Shown here piece by piece: positions 1 through 5,722 of a stretch of DNA of 9,307 nt. This stretch comes from Promethearchaeota archaeon (GTDB taxonomy: Archaea; Asgardarchaeota; Lokiarchaeia; Sigynarchaeales; SOKP01): contig JAHLWJ010000168.1 of the NCBI GenBank assembly GCA_019057975.1, positions 1 to 9,307 of the forward strand, in the 5' to 3' direction. The position numbers and the translations under genes were made by a program. The notes beneath the pieces were generated by a model, which ran no database searches, was not told the origin of the DNA, and worked only from the letters and a program-made list of their open reading frames with translations. Every line of letters begins with the position of its first letter. Position 1 is the stretch's first letter.

Positions 1-1
1 T

Positions 2-2230
2 TACACTGGAAATAGAGTTTATGCTCAGGAGAATGAACAGTTAGAAATAACAGACTTAAAATATCCGATGTATGAATATGCGGACAAAATTGACCAAGTA
101 AATAATACCCAATCAATTGGAATTGCTTTACCTTCAGACACATGGAATGTTACGAAATTTGAACTAAATTTTACCGATATAAAATTAGGAAGAGAGACAA
201 AAGAATTCGAGGTATATGATAGTGGTTTTAAAGTAATTGAAAAATTTGGTAAAGATTATGGATACGGTGTTCAAATCAATATCTCTGAACCTACAACTGT
301 TTATGGTACTTATATTTATGGTTTTAAAAATGAATACGCTGATAAAGTATTAAAAGTTCAAATCAATGGATACAATCCCGTGAAAAATGCTCCTAATGAT
401 ACAGTTTATGGTAATCCAACCACCCTTAATATAACTAAGAATTTGGGATGGTTTTATCAAAAATTTGAAAATCCAATTAATCTTTCAATTGGAAAATATT
501 TCTTAGTGGTTGATGGTTCAAATATATTTACAGCAGATGATAAATACTATTGGGGATATAATGCTTATGGTCAATTTTCAAATCTACACGTCTCAAGATA
601 TGATGGGTATACGTGGAGCGATGGAGTAAAGAATTCCACTCTATTATACAAATTAGTCCAAAACACTGAACAAATATATAATCCCCAAGAAATAAATATG
701 ACAATAGAAATCGAAAATACGTATTACAACATCTTGAATGGTATTAATAATGGAACTGGTTATGTTAAAATACCCAAATTAAACTATTCACCTAATACGA
801 ATCTTCTACAAATTCCAATTAAAAGCAACATTTCAGTAACACTTAATTTTAGTTATAGCTATTCTTTAAGGATAAAAAATAAATTTGATGCAGATGGCTC
901 TATGATTTTAGAATTAGATCAAGAAATTAAGTGGAGAATTGAACCCTTAATAAGTAGAATAGAGGGTAATTACTCAATTGAATTCTATTATCCCGACAAT
1001 TGGAATGACATAAAAATATACAGGAATGGTTTGGTTGTTAATTCAGAATTAAATGTTGTGATAAATACAGATGAAAAATATATTTATTTAGAAAGCGATA
1101 GTATCATAACTGGGGCAACTTGGTTGATAACAGCATTATCTTCTCAAGAAATATTAGACATAAACTTTCCTATTATAAAATTTGAACCTAATCAAGAACT
1201 AAGGTTTTCAATAGAATTACCTCAAGTTAACGGGAATGTTTCTTGGAGGTTGATTGACCCTTGGGATTTAGTAGAATTTTCTGATACAGAAGAGGTTAGT
1301 TCGATAATAATGACTTTTTCTTATCCAATTCCAGAAAACCCACACGAAGGAGATTATAAGGTTGTAATTTTTTGGTATAATGATCATAAGGCAAGTGTAG
1401 TTTCACAAGACATCAAAATAACTGTTGCATTTACTTTAAACCCTCAGTTTATTATTTTAATTGTAATAATTATAGGGATAGTTTCAACTGTTAGTGCCGG
1501 TTCATATATAACGATTAAAAGAGTTAGAAATAAAATTCGGCGAAATAGGAAAAATTTAGTAGGTAAATGTACGGATGTGTTTAGCATGAATTATTTTATG
1601 GTTATAGATAAGGAATCTGGACTATGTGTGTATGAAGAAAACTTTTCAGGTAAAAATATCGATTCTGCATTGATTTCTGGATTCTTAGATGCCATACGTT
1701 CATTTGGAATCGAACTAATAGGCTCTTATCAACAATCTAAGACAATTAGATTAGAATATAAAGATTCAAAAATACTAATGGTTGAGTTTAAGAATTTTAG
1801 GTTGGTATTTATAATGAAAGAGAATCCTTCTAATGATTTTTTAAAATCGATTACTGACTTATCTTATGAAATTGATGAAGAATACGGTCATCTCCTCTCA
1901 AATTTTAATAATGATGTTATGCCGTTTAAAGGGATAAAAATCCTTGTAAAAAAGCATTTAAACACCTTATTTTTAGCACCTTTAAGTGTTGTAGAGAATA
2001 AAAATATAAAATTAAATTCAGCAGAGAAAAATGAATATAATAGAGCATTGGATTTTATGAAGAAAAATTACCTGGATTATTTTTTTACGAGTTTTTTGTT
2101 AAATCAACATGAGTATGAAGCAAGTAAGATAAAAGCTATATTTAATTTAATTGAAAAAAATATATTTCAGCTTTATGATATTGAAAAGGTTAAAATTCCA
2201 AAAGCGAATAATGAAATAAATAAAAATTAA
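2..2230 (+). CDS. Partial single-pass membrane receptor-like protein with cytosolic longin-like domain
   Basis: The frame is open to the left edge, so the true start lies upstream. The first visible residues, YTGNRVYAQENEQ, look like the stretch just after a signal peptide. Numbering from the ATG at 68 (720 aa): residues 1-455 are a beta-rich ectodomain with 14 N-x-S/T sequons, whereas the ~230 residues after the membrane have about one. Residues ~60-198 look like a jelly-roll or carbohydrate-binding-like module (by eye only). A TM helix spans ~461-487 and is followed by a basic stop-transfer stretch (KRVRNKIRRNRK), giving an outside N-terminus. Residues ~508-625 have longin/roadblock order: two strands (NYFMVIDKESGLCVY), helix (DSALISGFLDAI), three strands, helix. 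A helical tail runs to 720. The GTPase gene follows after 13 bp. Inferred role: surface sensor or adhesin that recruits or regulates the GTPase through its tail. Confident of topology, moderate on the longin call, unsure of ligand. Confidence 0.85.
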   Translation, partial: YTGNRVYAQENEQLEITDLKYPMYEYADKIDQVNNTQSIGIALPSDTWNVTKFELNFTDIKLGRETKEFEVYDSGFKVIEKFGKDYGYGVQINISEPTTVYGTYIYGFKNEYADKVLKVQINGYNPVKNAPNDTVYGNPTTLNITKNLGWFYQKFENPINLSIGKYFLVVDGSNIFTADDKYYWGYNAYGQFSNLHVSRYDGYTWSDGVKNSTLLYKLVQNTEQIYNPQEINMTIEIENTYYNILNGINNGTGYVKIPKLNYSPNTNLLQIPIKSNISVTLNFSYSYSLRIKNKFDADGSMILELDQEIKWRIEPLISRIEGNYSIEFYYPDNWNDIKIYRNGLVVNSELNVVINTDEKYIYLESDSIITGATWLITALSSQEILDINFPIIKFEPNQELRFSIELPQVNGNVSWRLIDPWDLVEFSDTEEVSSIIMTFSYPIPENPHEGDYKVVIFWYNDHKASVVSQDIKITVAFTLNPQFIILIVIIIGIVSTVSAGSYITIKRVRNKIRRNRKNLVGKCTDVFSMNYFMVIDKESGLCVYEENFSGKNIDSALISGFLDAIRSFGIELIGSYQQSKTIRLEYKDSKILMVEFKNFRLVFIMKENPSNDFLKSITDLSYEIDEEYGHLLSNFNNDVMPFKGIKILVKKHLNTLFLAPLSVVENKNIKLNSAEKNEYNRALDFMKKNYLDYFFTSFLLNQHEYEASKIKAIFNLIEKNIFQLYDIEKVKIPKANNEINKN

Positions 2231-2243
2231 AAAGGTTTGAAAA

Positions 2244-2786
2244 TTGGGAGATAAGAATAGCAAAATTCTGATATTAGGCTTGGATAACTGTGGGAAAACT
2301 ACTATTTTATTGAGTTTAAAAGAAGAAACCAATCTATTATCTTATTTATCTTTAAAACCAACCAGGGGCGTAAACATTGAGCAATTCCAAGAGAACAATT
2401 TTAATATATATGTGTGGGATTTTGGAGGTCAAAAAGAATACCGCTCAGATTACATTACAAATTTTGCTAAGTATATAAAAAAAGTAGATGAAATTCTATA
2501 TATTATTGATGTTCAAGACTATAATAGATATAATCAAGCGTTAAAATACTTAGAGGATATCATAAAGTCTATAGAACAAGAAGAAAAAATTATTGAATTG
2601 TCTATATTCTTACACAAATATGATCCAAACTTGAAAAATAAAGCTGAATTTAAAGATATTGACGAAAAAATAAATGTTTTGATAAATAAACAAATTTTTA
2701 ATTTAATCCCTGCTAAATTTAAGTTTAGAATTTACAGATCCAGCGTATATACATTATTTGAGAAGAATTTAATATTTTCAAATTAA
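2244..2786 (+). CDS. Arf/Rag-like small GTPase
   Basis: A 180-aa Ras-superfamily G domain. Motifs seen: G1 GLDNCGKT (12-19); switch I PTRGVNIE (39-46), close to the Arf PTIGFNVE pattern; G3 WDFGGQ (58-63) with the catalytic-type Gln present; G4 HKYD (124-127), where Arf and Ras have NKxD and Rag/Gtr proteins have HKxD; a weak G5 around SSVY (166-169). It should bind and hydrolyse GTP as a switch. The protein ends only ~15 residues after G5, so helix alpha-5 is short. No C-terminal prenylation box is seen. The start is TTG at 2244: an in-frame TGA sits at 2238, no ATG precedes G1, and AAAGGT lies 7 bases upstream. It is 13 bp after the membrane protein gene and 21 bp before the longin-like gene, so it is co-transcribed with both. 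Its frame continues open into the next gene after its TAA. Arf-like versus Rag-like placement needs a tree; GTPase identity is secure. Confidence 0.93.
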   Translation: MGDKNSKILILGLDNCGKTTILLSLKEETNLLSYLSLKPTRGVNIEQFQENNFNIYVWDFGGQKEYRSDYITNFAKYIKKVDEILYIIDVQDYNRYNQALKYLEDIIKSIEQEEKIIELSIFLHKYDPNLKNKAEFKDIDEKINVLINKQIFNLIPAKFKFRIYRSSVYTLFEKNLIFSN

Positions 2787-2791
2787 AGGAG
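2785..2791 (+). promoter_or_regulatory. Shine-Dalgarno-like AAAGGAG with a long spacer
   Basis: AAAGGAG overlaps the stop codon of the GTPase gene and lies 16 bases before the ATG at 2808, which is longer than usual. A weaker GGT sits at 2801-2803, four bases from the ATG. No other in-frame start exists between the TAA at 2784 and the ATG. The overlap with the stop would suit translational coupling. Confidence 0.4.
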
Positions 2792-2807
2792 TACTATCAC
2801 GGTAAAT

Positions 2808-3200
2808 ATGAGTAATATCAGCAGTATTTATATAATAGATAATAAGGAAACCCCTATTTTCACTTTAGAGATACATAAACAAGGTTCAAATGCAATTAAT
2901 AAGTCCCTATTATCTCATTTTATTTATTCCTTACAATCTATTGCTTCACAAATGGAAAGCGATGAGGGTCGAGTAATAAAGATTGGTAATGAAAATTATT
3001 TTATTATAAAAGATTCAATAATTAATTTTAAGTATATAATCGAATATGGCAATGAGACCACATTTGACCAAATATCCCTAATCTTAAATAAAATTAAACA
3101 AAAATTTATTGAAAGTTTTGAGGGCAAATTAGATTTGCCAGTATCAATGAAAATCGAGCTTGTAGCTTCATTAAAAGAGTATATCTTAAACATTATTTAA
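2808..3200 (+). CDS. Small longin/roadblock-like domain protein
   Basis: A 130-aa soluble protein with no TM segment or signal peptide. Element order fits a longin/roadblock fold: two strands (SIYIIDNKETPIFTLEI, 6-22), a helix (NKSLLSHFIYSLQSIASQM, 31-49), three strands (RVIKIGNENYFIIKD, 55-69, then FKYIIEYG), a helix (FDQISLILNKIKQKFIESF, 86-104), and a final amphipathic helix. The same elements occur in the same order in the cytosolic tail of the membrane protein two genes upstream. Such domains act as dimerising platforms or regulators for small GTPases (Rag C-terminal domains, Ragulator, Mon1-Ccz1), so a role with the adjacent GTPase is likely but inferred. It lies in the GTPase's frame, with only TAA 2784-2786 and seven sense codons between them. 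ATG 2808 is the only ordinary start. The fold call is by eye and needs a profile search. Confidence 0.78.
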   Translation: MSNISSIYIIDNKETPIFTLEIHKQGSNAINKSLLSHFIYSLQSIASQMESDEGRVIKIGNENYFIIKDSIINFKYIIEYGNETTFDQISLILNKIKQKFIESFEGKLDLPVSMKIELVASLKEYILNII

Positions 3201-3203
3201 GAT
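3183..3203 (+). terminator. Perfect 8-bp hairpin over the stop codon
   Basis: ATCTTAAA (3183-3190) and TTTAAGAT (3196-3203) are exact reverse complements around a 5-base CATTA loop. The right arm contains the TAA stop of the longin-like gene. With only one G-C pair per arm-pair (two G/C positions in total), the stem is weak. It may help define the mRNA 3' end together with the T-run 36 bases further on. Confidence 0.35.
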
Positions 3204-3239
3204 TGAGTTAAGTTAAAAAGGGTATTATGAAAAAGTAAA

Positions 3240-3252
3240 TTTTTTTTTTTTT
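3240..3252 (+). terminator. Poly-T terminator of the receptor-GTPase operon
   Basis: Thirteen consecutive T lie 40 bases after the stop of the last operon gene and before the convergent RCK gene. T-rich tracts are the usual intrinsic termination signal for archaeal RNA polymerase. In the opposite direction, a six-T run (3278 down to 3273 on the minus strand) is a weaker candidate end for the RCK gene. Confidence 0.65.
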
Positions 3253-3299
3253 ATTCTTTCACGTATATACCTAAAAAAGATGTTTTACAAAGTTCAATC

Positions 3300-4451
3300 T
3301 TATTTAGAACAAATTGCTGAATCGGGTGCAACTTCTTTTTGAAGCATTTTAAACGCGTTGCTAGATGTTGAAAAGGTTTTTGCATTGTATTTTTCTACCA
3401 AGTCTATGAGTTCTTCATCAAAAATTCGCACAAATACCTCAATATGAGGATAACGAGAATTTAGCTTTGATGCTAGATAAAGAGATTCATCGAATTCAGA
3501 TTCACGTTTCCAGCAAATAAATGCTTGGGTAATTTCATCTAAATTTACATGAGAACGTAGATCACTTAAAAAATAAGCTAATTCATTGATAATATGTAAT
3601 CGTTCATTGACCACAAATTCAATACCATCATGCTCATCGTCAAAAAGAAAAGCTTCGCGCTCTGGTTGCAGAGAGAGGTTATAAGCAATTCGATGGGTTA
3701 AATAATCACGTCCTATCACAATCGCATTACCAGTTTTATCTCTCGTCCATTCTTGGATGCCATCCATCGCCCATTTTGATGTAGAAAATGAAAATGCGTT
3801 TAATGGGGTTTGTCTAAGATACTCTTGCACATGATCTTCGAATGCACGGACATATATCGAGCATTCATCATTCATTTTACGAACTTTTTCTGTACAAATT
3901 ATCGCTATCCTAACGTCATCTATAGTAATAAATACCTCTTTCGCGTTTTTTACATTTGCGAATTCTAGGTTAGTTGTTTCAGTAGGATCTCCAACAACTA
4001 CTGGTTTTCCAATACTAATTAAATCTTCTACTAATTCATGGTGATCCTCTATAAGACTAAAAGATTCTTTATTTGCGATGCAATATTCTACTATTCTCTC
4101 AGAAAGATGTTGATAACCTATAACAACTATATGATTTCGTTGGTGTCGAGCGAGAATTCTACTCGTAATAAGAGGATTATACTTTTGCAACAATTCACCC
4201 ATGATAAATCCAAAAAAAATCACTTCCAGTAAAATAGGCCATATTAAGGCATAAAACTTGGCTAAATCACCTGCATCCATGGGAGAACGTACCGTTAAGG
4301 AATATATGAATATTTCTCCTAAACTATCACCGGATTCTGTAAAAAAGAAAAATAGAAAACCTGCGAACCAAAATAAGAAGAAAAATAAAAACTGCAATCT
4401 GTATTGCTTAAGTTTCAAATGGATTTCAATAAAAAAGTTTATTAAACTCAT
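3300..4451 (-). CDS. Two-TM protein with tandem RCK/TrkA-N-like domains, no selectivity filter
   Basis: 383 aa. TM1 (~21-38) and TM2 (~64-86) flank a loop, and two Rossmann-like RCK domains follow: the first at ~105-235 (HIVVIG, acidic ED at 135-136 ending beta-2, VVVGDPTE at 151-158) and the second at ~241-380 (NAIVIG, DDEH at 271-274). This is the layout of MthK- and Kch-type potassium channels or their regulators. However, the loop that should carry TVGYGD reads SLTVRSPMDAGD (51-62). In the first RCK domain the glycine motif GxGxxG is degenerate (GYQHLS), so NAD binding is doubtful. It may be a channel of changed selectivity, a membrane-bound regulatory subunit, or a non-conducting sensor. 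ATG 4451 is the only good start; an ATG 17 bases upstream is out of frame. It faces the operon tail-to-tail and diverges from the flavoprotein gene. Family call strong, activity uncertain. Confidence 0.85.
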   Translation of the reverse strand: MSLINFFIEIHLKLKQYRLQFLFFFLFWFAGFLFFFFTESGDSLGEIFIYSLTVRSPMDAGDLAKFYALIWPILLEVIFFGFIMGELLQKYNPLITSRILARHQRNHIVVIGYQHLSERIVEYCIANKESFSLIEDHHELVEDLISIGKPVVVGDPTETTNLEFANVKNAKEVFITIDDVRIAIICTEKVRKMNDECSIYVRAFEDHVQEYLRQTPLNAFSFSTSKWAMDGIQEWTRDKTGNAIVIGRDYLTHRIAYNLSLQPEREAFLFDDEHDGIEFVVNERLHIINELAYFLSDLRSHVNLDEITQAFICWKRESEFDESLYLASKLNSRYPHIEVFVRIFDEELIDLVEKYNAKTFSTSSNAFKMLQKEVAPDSAICSK

Positions 4452-4498
4452 AAAAGAAAATAAGCCATTTCAATATAAAAAACATTTGAAATTCAATC

Positions 4499-4506
4499 TA
4501 TTTAAA
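4499..4506 (-). promoter_or_regulatory. Candidate TATA box for the RCK gene
   Basis: Read on the minus strand this is TTTAAATA, about 50 bases before the ATG at 4451. A start site ~25 bases downstream would leave a leader of roughly 25 nt. A second AT-rich stretch (TTTTTTATATTG, around 4472-4483) is closer, so the assignment is tentative. Confidence 0.3.
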
Positions 4507-4550
4507 CAAGGTGAGTAATTCAAAAAGTTTTTTTAACCTTACAAGGAAGA

Positions 4551-4558
4551 TTATATTA
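4551..4558 (+). promoter_or_regulatory. Candidate TATA box and SD for the flavoprotein gene
   Basis: TTATATTA is centred about 41 bases before the ATG at 4596, which predicts a leader of about 15 nt. That leader would hold GTGAT (4585-4589), which matches the GGTGAT part of the consensus Shine-Dalgarno sequence, six bases from the start codon. The spacing is consistent, but the region is AT-rich throughout. Confidence 0.35.
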
Positions 4559-4595
4559 TTAAAGAAATTTAATTAAAATCCAAAGTGATAATTCT

Positions 4596-5645
4596 ATGGT
4601 AATTAAGACAAATATAACTGAAATGTTTGGGATAAAACATCCCATAATATCTGCACCAATGGGCCCATTTTATACGACGGAACTAACAGTAGCAGTTTCT
4701 GAGGCAGGGGGTCTTGGTGTATTAAGTAATACTGGTTTGATTAGCGAGTATCAAGCAGGAAAAAGTCCTGTTGATATAATGAAAGAAAATATGAAATATG
4801 TAGTTGAACACACTGATAAGCCTTTTGGTTTTAACATTTTAGCTTCACGAATAGCCCCCTCTGCTTCTGCTCTTGCTAAAGATATTCCTCAATTCATTAT
4901 GGAAAATCCAAAAATCAAGGAACAATGTATTTATGCTTTAACTAGTGCGGGATCTTCAAAATTGCTCCCATCATCAAAATCTTTCCAAAAATTAAGAGAG
5001 ACCTCAAACATTAAACATTTTCATGTAGCTCCTGCTCTATGGCTTGCTGATAAATGTGTTGCTTCAAATGTAGATGGCATGGTAATAACTGGAAACGAAG
5101 GTGGAGGTCATCAATCCTATGAGAGAGTCACGTCATTAATTTTACTCCAACAAGTTACACAAAAATATCCAGATATACCTATTGCTGCCTGTGGGGGTTA
5201 TGCAACTGGTCAAGCGCTCGCAGCTGCTTTATCTATGGGTGCTGGAGCTATTGTAATGGGTTCACGGTTTATAGGATCAAAAGAGAGTGAATTCCATGAT
5301 GCAATAAAGAGTGTAATTCCTCCTGCTAGAGCACAAGATACAGTTTTGGTAACAGGTGGATTTGGACCAATAAGACTCTGGAAGAACAAATATTCTTTAA
5401 CCCGTGACCTTGTTGTTTCGAAGGAAGATAAGATGGCTCAAGAGTCTCAAACAAGTCCTGAAGAGTTTGTTGAACAATCGAAAAAATATGAACTTGCTTA
5501 CAGAGGGAATGTCAATGATGGTGCTGTTCTTTTAGGACAAAGTATTGGGATCATCAACAGCATAGAACGAGTACCGGATATTATTGATGACGTTATTAAA
5601 ATTGCAGAAAAACGCATAAAAATTGTCTCTGCTTATTTAAAGTAA
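4596..5645 (+). CDS. Nitronate monooxygenase-family FMN-dependent oxidoreductase
   Basis: 349 aa, the usual length for the NMO/2-nitropropane dioxygenase family (TIM barrel). Motifs in order: HPIISAPMG (15-23) at the first strand; GGLGVLS (38-44); GFNIL (78-82); GNEGGGHQS (166-174), holding the conserved His placed at the active site; AACGGYATG (197-205) and GAGAIVMGSRF (215-225), the FMN phosphate-binding region; GFGPIRLWKN (255-264); and a C-terminal GQSIG (314-318). Family members oxidise alkyl nitronates with O2 and often serve in detoxification; some relatives (FabK) reduce enoyl-ACP. FabK activity is unlikely because archaea lack a type II fatty acid synthase. ATG 4596 fits the family start and has GTGAT upstream. 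It appears monocistronic, with a divergent RCK gene upstream and T-runs downstream. The true substrate in a probably anaerobic archaeon is unknown. Confidence 0.9.
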   Translation: MVIKTNITEMFGIKHPIISAPMGPFYTTELTVAVSEAGGLGVLSNTGLISEYQAGKSPVDIMKENMKYVVEHTDKPFGFNILASRIAPSASALAKDIPQFIMENPKIKEQCIYALTSAGSSKLLPSSKSFQKLRETSNIKHFHVAPALWLADKCVASNVDGMVITGNEGGGHQSYERVTSLILLQQVTQKYPDIPIAACGGYATGQALAAALSMGAGAIVMGSRFIGSKESEFHDAIKSVIPPARAQDTVLVTGGFGPIRLWKNKYSLTRDLVVSKEDKMAQESQTSPEEFVEQSKKYELAYRGNVNDGAVLLGQSIGIINSIERVPDIIDDVIKIAEKRIKIVSAYLK

Positions 5646-5650
5646 TATGA

Positions 5651-5683
5651 TTTTTTTTAAATTTAGATTCAATATTTTTTTTT
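5651..5683 (+). terminator. Double poly-T terminator after the flavoprotein gene
   Basis: T8 at 5651-5658 and T9 at 5675-5683 lie 6 and 30 bases after the stop codon. Paired T-runs fit archaeal intrinsic termination and make read-through into the ten-TM gene less likely. TTTAAATTT (5656-5664) within this stretch could double as a TATA box for that next gene. Confidence 0.5.
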
Positions 5684-5702
5684 AATTTTATATTATGAAA
5701 TG

Positions 5703-5709
5703 AAAGGAG
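5703..5709 (+). promoter_or_regulatory. Shine-Dalgarno AAAGGAG for the ten-TM gene
   Basis: AAAGGAG lies 13 bases before ATG 5723, a rather long spacer. In-frame codons between the TGA at 5696 and the ATG hold no alternative start, so ATG 5723 stands. The same AAAGGAG with a long spacer precedes the longin-like gene. Confidence 0.5.
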
Positions 5710-5722
5710 TAAAAAAACCGAT

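Noticed and set aside
2244..2252. N-myristoylation of the GTPase (Met-Gly start)
   Set aside because: One Gly is no evidence by itself, and no N-myristoyltransferase can be assumed in this organism.
2147..2332. 61-codon minus-strand open frame
   Set aside because: It spans the junction antisense to the receptor and GTPase genes; it is an AT-rich shadow.
2996..3193. 65-codon minus-strand open frame
   Set aside because: It is antisense to the longin-like gene and has no supporting signals.
4258..4518. 86-codon + strand open frame
   Set aside because: It is antisense to the TM region of the RCK gene; its Lys/Asn-rich, low-complexity protein resembles nothing and it has no ribosome site.
4506..4546. 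Direct repeat ACAAGG (4506 and 4541) in the divergent promoter region as an operator
   Set aside because: Six bases repeated once in AT-rich DNA is within chance.
4596..5645. FabK-type enoyl-ACP reductase for the flavoprotein
   Set aside because: The fold is shared, but archaea lack type II fatty acid synthesis and the GNEGGGH motif fits the NMO family at large.
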